In this document: one piece after another, positions 1-7,969 of the stretch
Numbering within the stretch: position 1 is the stretch's first letter
Layout: each line of letters begins with the position of its first letter
Source of the DNA: CAIYYO01 sp049299895
GTDB taxonomy: Archaea > Altiarchaeota > Altiarchaeia > IMC4 > QMZM01
Direction: 5' to 3'
Assembly: GCA_049299895.1 (NCBI GenBank)
Contig: JBAQYF010000013.1
Location: 34,971-98,970, forward strand
DNA length: 64,000 nucleotides
The notes under the pieces: generated by a model
Told to the model about the DNA's origin: nothing
The model's database searches: none
The model's input: only the letters and a program-made list of their open reading frames with translations
Made by a program: the position numbers and the translations under genes

Positions 1-872
1 CCTGCGCATCCACAGGGAACACTTCCGCATCCATGGCCGCATACGCCAGCATGGCGGGCCTAAAACCCGTCGTCTACGTGCCGGACGGGGAGATCGCCTA
101 CGGAAAACTTTCGCAGGCTCTCGCATACGGCGCCCAGGTGATCCAGGTAAAAGGGAACTTCGACGATGCCATGACGCTGGTCCAGGAATCTTCCAACGCG
201 CTCGGCATATACCTGCTGAACTCCATTAACCCGTGGCGCGTGGAAGGGCAGAAATCTATCATGTTCGAGATGCTCCAGCAATTCTCCTGGGAATCTCCCG
301 ACTGGGTGATCGTTCCCGCAGGAAACCTGGGCAACACATCCGCATTCGGGAAAGGCCTAAAAGAGATGAAGGAACTCGGATTCATAGAGAAGGTCCCGAG
401 GATCGCAGCCATACAGGCGCATGGGGCTAACCCGTTCTACGAGATGTTTGCCAAAAAGGAAAAGGAACTGCCCGCAGTACACCACCCGAAGACCATTGCG
501 ACGGCCATAAAGATAGGGAACCCCGTAAGCTGGAAGAAAGCGATGGCCTCGATAAAATACACAAACGGCGTGGTCGAGGAAGTAACGGACCAGGAGATAA
601 TGGATGCGAAAGCCCTGATAGACGCCTCGGGAATAGGATGCGAGCCTGCATCGGCGGCGTCTGTCGCGGGTGCAAAGAAGCTTCTGGAAAAAGGGACCAT
701 CGACAAGAAAGACAAAGTGGTTTGTATCATCACCGGGAACATCCTGAAGGACTCGGATGCGACGATAAACTACCACTTCGGGAGACTGGAACACATCAGG
801 TCTACATACGCGAACAAGCCAGTGGTGATAGAGCCCACCCTGGAGGCGGTCAGAAAGGTACTGAAGACCTAG
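1..872 (+). CDS. thrC: Threonine synthase, 3' part (5' end outside window)
   Basis: PLP enzyme that converts O-phosphohomoserine to threonine and phosphate, the last step of threonine synthesis. The frame is open from the first bases of the window and begins with the family's motif STGNTSASMAAYA, so the catalytic lysine region and the N-terminus lie upstream of the window. The first ATG (33) lies inside this conserved motif and is not the true start. Further family features are the Gly-rich phosphate loop VPAGNLGNTSAFGKGL and a C-terminal GCEPASAASVAG segment. The aspartate kinase at 57494-58891 serves the same pathway but is not adjacent. The stop overlaps the convergent secreted-protein gene by 4 bases. 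Confidence 0.95.
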   Translation, partial: CASTGNTSASMAAYASMAGLKPVVYVPDGEIAYGKLSQALAYGAQVIQVKGNFDDAMTLVQESSNALGIYLLNSINPWRVEGQKSIMFEMLQQFSWESPDWVIVPAGNLGNTSAFGKGLKEMKELGFIEKVPRIAAIQAHGANPFYEMFAKKEKELPAVHHPKTIATAIKIGNPVSWKKAMASIKYTNGVVEEVTDQEIMDAKALIDASGIGCEPASAASVAGAKKLLEKGTIDKKDKVVCIITGNILKDSDATINYHFGRLEHIRSTYANKPVVIEPTLEAVRKVLKT

Positions 873-1477
873 GATCTTTTTCTCGTATAGGGGATCATCA
901 GCACCACTATCAACAGGAGGATCCCGAAAAAGTAGATAACCGCAGAGTTGCCCATGCCATATTCCGGGAGCGTCGTCGTAGTTGCAGGCAGAGTCGTTGT
1001 CGTAGTGGTCGACGACGTTGTCGTGGTGGTTGTGGTCGTAGTCGTCGACGTAGTGGTCGTCGTCCTCTTCGTGGAAGTGGTCGAAGAGGTCGTCGGGGTT
1101 GTCGTAGTAGTCAGGGGGTATACGGTGAAATTTATCTCCCTTGATACCCCGCCGTAGTTCGCAACGGCCCTGTAGTCTCCTGCATGCAGGGGTATGAATG
1201 TAGTACTCTCGTTCAAGTCTCCCAGGGGGCTTGTGCCCTTGCACATGGTGCATGAAGACGTAAAGGTGGTCCTGCGCGCCTGCTGGAAGGTGTCGTTGAT
1301 CTTGCGGTAAACGCTAAAGCCTCCCCCGACGGATCCTCCGTCGCTCACGACCAATTGAAAGGATATGGTCTCGTTTATCTTTAGCTCGGTCTTATCCGAG
1401 GAAAGCTCCACTAACACAGCAGACCCTGTGCAGGCCAACAACGCCAACGCCGCAGCACACAACAAAATTTTTTTCAT
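869..1477 (-). CDS. Secreted or surface protein with Thr-rich stalk and C-terminal membrane anchor
   Basis: No family recognised. 202 residues: a signal peptide (about residues 1-20, with a Cys near its end that could be a lipid-attachment site), a roughly 95-residue ectodomain with one CTMC pair, an almost pure Thr/Ser tract (about 122-170), then a transmembrane helix (about 178-195) and a basic tail TRKRS. This layout of ectodomain, glycosylatable Thr stalk, anchor and basic tail is typical of archaeal surface proteins. It starts 2 bases after the stop of the thioredoxin/CcdA fusion gene, so it is probably co-transcribed with it. The CxxC-like pair could be a substrate of that redox protein, which is inference. 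Confidence 0.7.
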   Translation of the reverse strand: MKKILLCAAALALLACTGSAVLVELSSDKTELKINETISFQLVVSDGGSVGGGFSVYRKINDTFQQARRTTFTSSCTMCKGTSPLGDLNESTTFIPLHAGDYRAVANYGGVSREINFTVYPLTTTTTPTTSSTTSTKRTTTTTSTTTTTTTTTTSSTTTTTTLPATTTTLPEYGMGNSAVIYFFGILLLIVVLMIPYTRKRS

Positions 1478-1479
1478 CT

Positions 1480-3417
1480 TCAGCCGAAAGACAGCAAATC
1501 AGGTTTTATCAGGAGTACCAGACCCAGTCCCAGCATTATAAGACCCCCGACAAGCTTCAACATCCTTGCCTGATCCTCGGTCAGCCGGTCAGACTTGAAG
1601 GAGTACAGGAAATCGCCCAATATCGCAAAAAGGGGTATGACATATACGAGAGAGTAAAAAGCAGTATACAGGACGTGATAGAAACCGATAGTATTCCCGT
1701 ACTGGTTGAACAATGCGGACATGTAAGCCGCTGGAAGCATCGCCGTGCAGCCCAGCTCCACGAGGTTTACCAAAGCTGCAAGCGCCGCCGTACCCAGGAG
1801 GGGTAACAGGAGAGACCTCTTGTTCTCCGCGCGGTCCACCTTCCTGACTATCTTCCCCGCGTGCTTGAATATCCTGCTGCGATGCTCGTCCGAGATTGTA
1901 AGGGATATCCCCTTCTTGAAATAAAAAAAATCTTTTATGTTTATTATGCCCGCAAGCACCACAAGGACGCCAAGGACCTTGAGCAGGGTCGAACCGTACT
2001 GGCCGAATACCCATGAGCCGACAAATGTCAGGACCATGATGAAGAGGAAATACATGAATGCAGAAGTCAGCACGAAAACGCTTCCTATCAGAAGCATCTT
2101 TTTCCGGGAATTCGTATGCGTGAGCAGGGATAATAGAACTATCAGTACGGTAAACGCGCAGGGATTGAATCCGTCCGCGAGCGCTATTACGAATACGAAC
2201 ACCGGGAAAGGGAAACTTTTTGCGAACCGCTCTATCATGCTCACAGGAGTGGTTACGGCAAGGATGAAGAACATGAGTATCACAAGAGCGATGAATCCTG
2301 AAGCCCAATAACGGCCGCCCCACTTAAGCCGGTCGCGCAAGAACAGATAAAGGCATAGATACACCAGCAGCACTGCCAGCATCCCGATAAAAACAACGCT
2401 GGCACCCTGCCCGGGCTTGTCCAATCCGGCAATACGCGATGACGGAATTACTGTATCAATAATCGACCCGTCCACTCCGTTTATGTATACAAGCAGGTCG
2501 GGATAATCCAGCTTGGAGGACATGCGTTCGGTCGACCACCAGCCAACGACGTATGAACCGTTGATGAAAGCCTTCGTCGACCTGGCCCATGAATCCTTTT
2601 TTATCAAATCAGCGACCAGGGGCGACTTCTTGGATATGTCGAAGACCTGATCAGACAGAGAAGAGCATACTCCGAAGAGGCACTCCTGTATGGAATCCTC
2701 TATCTGGTTTGCGTAACCTATGTAAGCCTTATAACCCTGATTGTATACGAGGTCGCCTTCTTCGGAAGAGAACCCGACAAAGACCTTGCTCCCGATGAAA
2801 GTCCTCGGAACGCCCGCGGAAGTAGTATTATACTCGGCGCTCATCCGCTCGAAAAGAGACGCGTTTTCAGCGGAACCTATCTCGTACTCCTCTATGACAA
2901 GACCGGGATAATTGGATCTTATACTCTCAAGCCATCTGCGCTCATCCTGGCAGTGAGGGCATGATTCACTGTGGAAGAGAATCAGTTTGGTCTCATTCCG
3001 GGCCCCGGTATCGGGATTGGCTATGGCATATTCGATCTGGTTCGCGTAACCCATATAAGTCCTGGAGAACGGATTATAAGTGGAGTCGCCCTCCTCGTCG
3101 CTGAAGGAGACGAACACTTTGCCGCCTACGAAGGTAGTGGGTGCGGAAGTCGAGGTTATATTGTACTCCTCCGCCGTCTTGATGAAAAGGGCCTTGTTGG
3201 CGTTGACTTCATACATCTCTACTGCAAGATTGGGATACTTTACCTTCATTGTCTCAAGCCACGCCTTCTCGGCCTTGCAATGGGGGCATCCGTCCAGATA
3301 GAAGAGCACCAGCCTGACCTCTTTGTTATCCGGGGCCGCGGCATATGCGGAAGATGAAAAAAGGCTCACGGCATACAGAACCAGGAAAAACAAAACCGAA
3401 CACTTATTCGATACCAT
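1480..3417 (-). CDS. Membrane thiol-disulfide protein: two thioredoxin-like domains fused to a CcdA/DsbD-type transporter
   Basis: Likely moves reducing equivalents across the membrane to extracytoplasmic disulfides. 645 residues: signal sequence (1-27), a thioredoxin-like domain with CPHC at residues 44-47, a second very similar domain with CPHC near 152-155, a linker domain, then about seven transmembrane helices. The membrane part has the DsbD/CcdA hallmarks, with cysteines in DGFNPCAFT and in VELGCTAMLPA. In both thioredoxin domains the CPHC is followed by a 'WLE' stretch and a later 'TFVG/TFIG' motif, so they arose by internal duplication. Ordinary CcdA has no such domains and DsbD has different ones. 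The gene leads an operon with the Thr-rich surface protein. Confidence 0.85.
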   Translation of the reverse strand: MVSNKCSVLFFLVLYAVSLFSSSAYAAAPDNKEVRLVLFYLDGCPHCKAEKAWLETMKVKYPNLAVEMYEVNANKALFIKTAEEYNITSTSAPTTFVGGKVFVSFSDEEGDSTYNPFSRTYMGYANQIEYAIANPDTGARNETKLILFHSESCPHCQDERRWLESIRSNYPGLVIEEYEIGSAENASLFERMSAEYNTTSAGVPRTFIGSKVFVGFSSEEGDLVYNQGYKAYIGYANQIEDSIQECLFGVCSSLSDQVFDISKKSPLVADLIKKDSWARSTKAFINGSYVVGWWSTERMSSKLDYPDLLVYINGVDGSIIDTVIPSSRIAGLDKPGQGASVVFIGMLAVLLVYLCLYLFLRDRLKWGGRYWASGFIALVILMFFILAVTTPVSMIERFAKSFPFPVFVFVIALADGFNPCAFTVLIVLLSLLTHTNSRKKMLLIGSVFVLTSAFMYFLFIMVLTFVGSWVFGQYGSTLLKVLGVLVVLAGIINIKDFFYFKKGISLTISDEHRSRIFKHAGKIVRKVDRAENKRSLLLPLLGTAALAALVNLVELGCTAMLPAAYMSALFNQYGNTIGFYHVLYTAFYSLVYVIPLFAILGDFLYSFKSDRLTEDQARMLKLVGGLIMLGLGLVLLIKPDLLSFG

Positions 3418-3446
3418 CTTGCGCGATGAAAAGAATAATATATACA

Positions 3447-3458
3447 GGCATTATAAGT
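3447..3458 (-). promoter_or_regulatory. Probable TATA box of the thioredoxin/CcdA operon
   Basis: Read on the minus strand the sequence is acttataatgcc, centred about 36 bases upstream of the ATG at 3417. A second TATA-like stretch (tgtatatattat) lies closer to the start, so the exact element is uncertain. Confidence 0.35.
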
Positions 3459-3468
3459 CTAAAAATAC

Positions 3469-3753
3469 TCAAGACAAAATGGCAAGAGCATCCTTGCCGG
3501 TCATACCCTCCCTTACCCCGAGCGCTTTTCCTCCGGAACTGACAGAAACGATCCTTGCCGCAAGAACGTCCTCGAACGACGAAACACCGGTGACCATTGC
3601 GGCCGCATCCCCCTTCTTCTCCGCAGACGCCATGTTGAGGTAGCCGCACATTATATACCCCTTGCTCCCCAGGATAAGCAGGAAATCCGCATTCGGAAGC
3701 TTGACGCGCACGCCCGTAGCAGAACCCACAGATCGTATCTCAACAGACTCCAT
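3469..3753 (-). CDS. DUF1805 family protein
   Basis: 94 residues resembling the small DUF1805 (YunC-like) family, whose function is not established. Visible features are the N-terminal MESVEIRSVGSATGVRVKLP, a segment LILGSKGYIMCGYLNM typical of the family (Gly-Tyr-hydrophobic-Cys-Gly-Tyr-Leu), and a helical C-terminus. The start ATG lies inside the 3' end of argB, a 14-base overlap in another frame, so the two are probably translationally coupled. The combination with argB suggests nothing definite about function. Confidence 0.75.
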   Translation of the reverse strand: MESVEIRSVGSATGVRVKLPNADFLLILGSKGYIMCGYLNMASAEKKGDAAAMVTGVSSFEDVLAARIVSVSSGGKALGVREGMTGKDALAILS

Positions 3754-4609
3754 TTTTTTCTTCGACCATCGTACCAGTACCCTCGGAGGTGAATATCTCC
3801 TCCAGGATGGAATGCTTCTTGGCCTTTATGATATGCGCCTTGGGCACCCCGTGTCTTATGGCATAAATGCACTCGGTCAATTTGGGGATCATACCCGCCT
3901 TGGCTACGCCGCTTGCTATAAGCGCCTCCGCATCTTTCGGAGTAAGATTCTTTATCAGTTTGCCGTCCTTACCCAGAACGCCGTCTACCCCGGTAAGCAG
4001 TATAAGCTTGCTCGCCCCGAGCTCCACCGCGAGCTTTGATGCCGCAACATCTGCATTTATGTTAAGGGACGAACCGTCGGCCGCAATCCCTATAGGGGAG
4101 ATCACAGGTATGTATCCCTTATCGACCAATGTACGCACCAGGTCCGCATTCACTTCGGTTATCTCGCCCACGAAACCCAGGTCCACGTCCTCCTGGCTTG
4201 GTACTTTCTCCGCGGAGAACAGTTTAGCGGATTTCCCCGAGAACCCCACCGCATGCCCCCCGTGCTTGTTAACGCTTGCAACGATGTCGTTGTTAAGTTT
4301 TCCTGCAAGCACCATCTGGACTATGTCCATGGTCTCTTCGTCTGTTACGCGCAGGCCTTTTACGAACTGGGGTTTTTTCCCGAACTTGTCCATGGCGGCA
4401 GATATCTCCCCCCCTCCACCGTGCACGACGACCGGTTTTATGTTAACGTAGCGCAGCAGCAACAGGTCCTCTGCGACCGCATCCAGGACTTTCTCGTCCA
4501 CCATGACCTCTCCGCCGAACTTTATCACGAATATCTGGTCGCGGAACTTCTTGATGTATTCAAGTGCATCGATCAAAACCTCCGAAGGCGTTAAATTACA
4601 TGATTCCAT
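3740..4609 (-). CDS. argB: Acetylglutamate kinase
   Basis: Phosphorylates N-acetylglutamate in arginine synthesis (or the analogous amino-group-carrier substrate in LysW-type pathways). It is an amino-acid kinase fold protein with IKFGGEVM near the N-terminus, the substrate loop VVHGGGGEI, and a C-terminal nucleotide-binding region with LTGVDGV. I chose the ATG at 4609 (protein begins MESCNLTPSE). An in-frame TTG three codons upstream (4618) is possible but weaker. Divergent from the TrkA gene. The partner argD is far away at 59001, so the arginine genes are scattered in this genome. Confidence 0.93.
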   Translation of the reverse strand: MESCNLTPSEVLIDALEYIKKFRDQIFVIKFGGEVMVDEKVLDAVAEDLLLLRYVNIKPVVVHGGGGEISAAMDKFGKKPQFVKGLRVTDEETMDIVQMVLAGKLNNDIVASVNKHGGHAVGFSGKSAKLFSAEKVPSQEDVDLGFVGEITEVNADLVRTLVDKGYIPVISPIGIAADGSSLNINADVAASKLAVELGASKLILLTGVDGVLGKDGKLIKNLTPKDAEALIASGVAKAGMIPKLTECIYAIRHGVPKAHIIKAKKHSILEEIFTSEGTGTMVEEKNGVC

Positions 4610-4702
4610 TTTACTCAAAAACTATATGGAATTCCTGATTTTTAAACAAGTAGACGGTTATATTAAACCGTTATTCAAGAACAGAGGACTTTTTCTAATA
4701 AA

Positions 4703-5353
4703 ATGTATATAATCATTATCGGCGGCGGAGTAGCGGGGAACACTCTGGCAAAGCATCTCACAGGCGAAGGACACGAAGTCGTCATCGTAGAGCGGGAAGA
4801 AGAAAGAGCAAAGACCCTCGCGGAAGGAACGGACGCGCTGGTGATACACGGGGACGGAAGCGAACCGGAGATACTCAAAGACGCAGGCATAGAAAAAGCA
4901 GACGCCGTCGCCATACTCACAAGAGACGACAACACGAACCTCACCATAATACAGATACTCAAAAAATTCGACGTAAAAAGGATCGTTGCCCGCGTGAACG
5001 ACCCGAACAAACAGGACCTCTACATAGGCCTGGACATAGCGGCCGCAATAAGCCCGACATCCGCGATAGTGAGCTACTTCAAGAACGCGCTCACCCTCGG
5101 CAAAGTAAGAAGCCTCGTCTCCATCGCCAAAGGAAAAGCAGAGATAATAGAACTCACAGTATCAAACGAAAAACTCGAAGGAAAAAGGATAGACGACATA
5201 AACCTCCCAAAGAGCGCAATGATCGGCCTCATATACAGGAACGGCGACGTGATAATACCGAGCGGAGAGGAAATGCTGAAGATAAACGACCTCCTCACAG
5301 TCATAACAAAAACCGAAGGGGTAAAAGACATCGTATCGATACTGAAAGGATAA
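4703..5353 (+). CDS. trkA: TrkA-type potassium uptake regulatory protein (RCK)
   Basis: Cytoplasmic NAD(H)/nucleotide-binding regulator of a Trk/Ktr potassium channel. 216 residues with a Rossmann domain starting MYIIIIGGGVAGNTLAKHL (GxGxxG-like, residues 7-12), the acidic ribose-binding end VVIVERE, an HGDGSEPEIL motif and the ILTRDDNTNL segment of RCK_N domains, followed by a RCK_C domain (about 135-216). The single-RCK length equals half of a bacterial TrkA and is common in archaea. No TrkH membrane subunit is in this window. Confidence 0.9.
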   Translation: MYIIIIGGGVAGNTLAKHLTGEGHEVVIVEREEERAKTLAEGTDALVIHGDGSEPEILKDAGIEKADAVAILTRDDNTNLTIIQILKKFDVKRIVARVNDPNKQDLYIGLDIAAAISPTSAIVSYFKNALTLGKVRSLVSIAKGKAEIIELTVSNEKLEGKRIDDINLPKSAMIGLIYRNGDVIIPSGEEMLKINDLLTVITKTEGVKDIVSILKG

Positions 5354-5407
5354 TAAACACTGATTCTCGGATTACGCCAAAATAGGAAAAAATAAAAAAA
5401 AGATATA

Positions 5408-6340
5408 TCACGCATGCGCGTGAACCGCCAGCCGGACCAATAGATCCCTCTTGGACAATTCCTTTGACAGCTCGTCGTATCTGCTCTTTATCGCAGACTC
5501 CGGAACGTCCGAAAAGCCTTTGATCTTTCCTATCTGCTTATCGTTCGTAAGGCTCGCGGCAAGATAAATAGCGGCCGCAGCTATGCTTATAGGCACTTTC
5601 CCCGCGATTATTCCGCATTCCCTGGCCTTCTCCAGGATCTCTATCGCTTTTGCTTCGGTCTCTCCGGATACGCCTCTTTCGCTGGCGAGCCTCGGTATGT
5701 AATCCGCCGCGGTGACTACAGGCATCCGCAGCTTAAGCCTCCTGCAAATGGTCCTGTAGCTTCGCCCGATATCTTTTACCTTTACTCCGGAAACCTTCTC
5801 CAGCTCTTCAAGAGTCTTCGGGAGCTTGTGGATCCGCGATGAAAAGTATATTATCGCCGCGATAACGCTTTCTATAGACCTGCCCCGGACGATCCCCTTG
5901 TTCACGCACTTTCGGTATAGAACTGCGCATTCCTCTTTTATGTTGTTGGGAACGTTCAGATACGCGCACATACGGTCCAGTTCGGGCAACGCTATTGAAA
6001 GATTCCTGTCAACTGACGTACCCATGCGGGAACGCCTCTGCCATTTCCGCAGGCGATAAAGCTGCGCCTTCCTCTCCGACGGGACCGCGCTTCCCTTTAT
6101 GTCGCGGTCGTAGCGGTCTATCTCAGTCGTTAAGCCGATATTCTGCTTCGCAAATCTTATGGGACCGCCGGTCCTCGCTCTCTTGTTCATCTGGTCTTCG
6201 TCAAAGGCCCTCCACTCGGGGCCGAAGTCGAACAAAGTGTCTTCCAGTACCAGTCCGCAAGATCTGCACAGAATCTCCCCGTGTTTGTAGTCAAACACAG
6301 TCTGCCCGCTTCCGCAGGCTTTGCAACATACAGCATCCAT
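5408..6340 (-). CDS. tfb: Transcription initiation factor B (TFB)
   Basis: Archaeal TFIIB homologue that binds the TBP-TATA-BRE complex and recruits RNA polymerase. 310 residues: an N-terminal zinc ribbon with cysteines 6, 9, 25 and 28, the B-reader/linker region (EWRAFDEDQMNKRARTGGP), and two cyclin-like repeats beginning near residues 115 and 210, with IESVIAAIIYFSSR and PISIAAAAIYLAAS at equivalent places. It has its own long upstream region and converges with the TrkA gene. It is the only tfb copy in the window. Confidence 0.96.
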   Translation of the reverse strand: MDAVCCKACGSGQTVFDYKHGEILCRSCGLVLEDTLFDFGPEWRAFDEDQMNKRARTGGPIRFAKQNIGLTTEIDRYDRDIKGSAVPSERKAQLYRLRKWQRRSRMGTSVDRNLSIALPELDRMCAYLNVPNNIKEECAVLYRKCVNKGIVRGRSIESVIAAIIYFSSRIHKLPKTLEELEKVSGVKVKDIGRSYRTICRRLKLRMPVVTAADYIPRLASERGVSGETEAKAIEILEKARECGIIAGKVPISIAAAAIYLAASLTNDKQIGKIKGFSDVPESAIKSRYDELSKELSKRDLLVRLAVHAHA

Positions 6341-6689
6341 TTTACCAAACCACCCATTTTTTTAATTAACCAATTATAATAATCGATTAACCATACATTC
6401 AAATTCAACTAACTATTTCAGCTTCCAACCACCTGTGAGAAAAACATACTCTACACAGGAAATACACTCTCCTCTAAGCTTCGCAATTACTTATTGTGTA
6501 CATTCCCCTATAAATACCTTTCGTTTTTTCGGCGTTATTAAGGGTTTTTATAGAAATCGGAGTAATTTCCAGCCTTTTCTAATCGCACATATATTATTAT
6601 ATTTATATAAGGACCCACACACCACAGGGTAATGTGCAGCCAAGTACCCGGAATAATTTATTTATACACCTTGAGGGATAGTATATAAC
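6341..6689. other. AT-rich divergent intergenic region with at least two + strand TATA boxes
   Basis: 349 bases between tfb (leftward) and a 29-codon gene (rightward). No convincing protein is encoded. A good plus-strand core promoter, ccctataaatacc, lies at about 6503-6520, well before the second TATA that serves the small gene. A transcript starting near 6535 would therefore have a roughly 150-base leader or be a separate small RNA. The minus strand just upstream of tfb is AT-rich and probably holds its promoter. Confidence 0.4.
6657..6667 (+). promoter_or_regulatory. TATA box of the 29-codon basic protein gene
   Basis: The sequence ttatttatac is centred about 28 bases before the ATG at 6690, so the mRNA is probably leaderless or nearly so. 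Confidence 0.5.
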
Positions 6690-6779
6690 ATGCCATGCGG
6701 TAAGAAACGTAAGATTCAGAAGATGCGTAAGCATAAGCTGAAGAAGAGAAGGCGAAAGATGAGAAACAAGAAGAAATAG
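6690..6779 (+). CDS. 29-residue basic protein resembling AURKAIP1/COX24-domain ribosomal proteins (bS22/mS38/eL41-like)
   Basis: The protein begins MPCGKKRKIQ and continues KMRKHKLKKRRRKMR before a lysine tail; more than half of its residues are Lys or Arg. The MPxGKKRK start and the KM(R)KHK(L)KKRRRK core match the short AURKAIP1/COX24 domain proteins annotated in several bacteria. Mycobacterial ribosomal protein bS22 and mitochondrial mS38 belong to that family, and eL41 is a similar tiny helix at the subunit interface. It has its own TATA box and is followed 2 bases later by the convergent phosphoesterase gene. A ribosomal role is inference from composition and motif only. Too short for most gene finders. 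Confidence 0.6.
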   Translation: MPCGKKRKIQKMRKHKLKKRRRKMRNKKK

Positions 6780-6781
6780 TT

Positions 6782-7525
6782 TTAAATATTTCTCAATTTC
6801 CCAAAATAGAATAACTCCAACCCTTCGACGCAATAAGCATCGAAGCTTTCCCTGTTTTTTTCAAGGAAAGGAGACAAAGATTCTACAGCCAAAGGATCGC
6901 TTCCCATAGTCGCAAAACACATGGAAGGCATCTGTATTAATGTTTTCTTTTTCCATTTACCTTTTAAAAAACACTTCACCTTCTCAGTCCTCGCCGAATC
7001 CCGCAGAGAGACCGCAGGATGATCATGGGCAATTATCACAACCTGCGCCTTATCGAATTCAGAGTCGTCCGGAATCTTCTGACCGTGTGCGATGTAAATT
7101 TTTTCCTTGTCCAAAAAGAGGTGGTCGACAACTGTTAAGCCTTTTCGTCCGGCAATCGGCCCAAGTATGTTGTCGTGATTGCCCCGGACCAGAACGATCT
7201 CCTCGAAGTGCTTTTCCAGGAATGATAGGAAGCGCGCAACCTCATCCCATTCCTGCCCGGATATCCCGCCGAACTCGTGCTTCAGGTCGCCGTTTATGAC
7301 CGCGCGCCCGATCCCGCCTCCTTTCTTTATAGAAAATATGACCTTTTCCAGGTGAGAAACGACCTCGGAGTATTGGAAACGAGGCACCAGCATACCCATC
7401 TTATGCAGTTCTTCTTCATAGCCCAGGTGCAGGTCTGCGAATATGAGAGTGTCTTCTTCCCTAAGGTACAGACACAGCCCCCTTATTTCTATTCCAGGCA
7501 GTATCTCTGTAAGCTCTTTTTTCAT
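6782..7525 (-). CDS. Calcineurin-like metallophosphoesterase (archaeal ICC/SbcD-related)
   Basis: Predicted binuclear-metal phosphoesterase of 247 residues. The motifs are in order: a DLHLGYEEEL motif (D-x-H, about residue 32), a GDLKHE motif (GD, about 79), VRGNHDN (GNHD, about 116), and histidines in IIAHDHPAV (about 168). This family is usually found beside Lhr-type helicases in archaea, and here it ends the lhr-rlmH operon, overlapping rlmH by 4 bases (ATGA). The substrate is unknown, and the context suggests a nucleic-acid end. Confidence 0.85.
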   Translation of the reverse strand: MKKELTEILPGIEIRGLCLYLREEDTLIFADLHLGYEEELHKMGMLVPRFQYSEVVSHLEKVIFSIKKGGGIGRAVINGDLKHEFGGISGQEWDEVARFLSFLEKHFEEIVLVRGNHDNILGPIAGRKGLTVVDHLFLDKEKIYIAHGQKIPDDSEFDKAQVVIIAHDHPAVSLRDSARTEKVKCFLKGKWKKKTLIQMPSMCFATMGSDPLAVESLSPFLEKNRESFDAYCVEGLELFYFGKLRNI

Positions 7526-7947
7526 TTGTGATAATTCCGTTTCGCATTAATCATATGCGCCCTGTATATCTGTTCCACAAGGAAGAAACGGGCCATCTCA
7601 TGAGTGAACGTCATCCTGGAAAGAGACAGGGAATAATCCGCGCGCTGCAGAACTACATCGGATAATCCCTCCGGGCCGCCTATCACATAAGAGATCTTCT
7701 TGTCGGAATTCTTTTTCACGAATGCTGCGAATTCCTCAGACGTAAGCGCCTTTCCGCCGATGGCAAGGGCAACGACATAATCGTCCCCCGCTGCCTTGAG
7801 GATCTTTTCTCCTTCCTCTTTGACGTTCGAGTCTTTTACTTCCACAATACCAATATTGCCGAAAGCACCTAATCGTTTCACATATTCGACTATCCCATCC
7901 TGCAGATACCGCTCCTTTACCCTGCCGACCGCTATGATCCTTGCCAT
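7522..7947 (-). CDS. rlmH: 23S rRNA pseudouridine-1915 N3-methyltransferase (RlmH family)
   Basis: SPOUT-fold methyltransferase that modifies the pseudouridine in helix 69 of 23S rRNA. 141 residues, slightly shorter than the bacterial enzyme. Hallmarks are LAIGGKALTSEEFA, YVIGGPEGLS (SAM-binding knot) and the C-terminal SLSRMTFTHEMARFFLVEQIYRA with a terminal RNYHK, matching the family's R-N-x-x-YH(K) end. It sits between lhr (22 bases upstream) and the phosphoesterase (4-base overlap). Confidence 0.93.
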   Translation of the reverse strand: MARIIAVGRVKERYLQDGIVEYVKRLGAFGNIGIVEVKDSNVKEEGEKILKAAGDDYVVALAIGGKALTSEEFAAFVKKNSDKKISYVIGGPEGLSDVVLQRADYSLSLSRMTFTHEMARFFLVEQIYRAHMINAKRNYHK

Positions 7948-7969
7948 TTTACATGCCGCAAATTAACGC

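Noticed and set aside
638..1144. Plus-strand frame rich in Arg, Gly and Ser
   Set aside because: Complement of the Thr codon repeat of the surface protein, not a gene.
357..1253. 298-codon minus-strand frame
   Set aside because: Runs antisense to threonine synthase and through the Thr-rich repeat; the repeat keeps all frames open. The composition is not protein-like.
6603..6833. 76-codon minus-strand frame crossing the small basic gene
   Set aside because: Overlaps the 29-codon gene and the phosphoesterase end; composition poor and no promoter in the right place.
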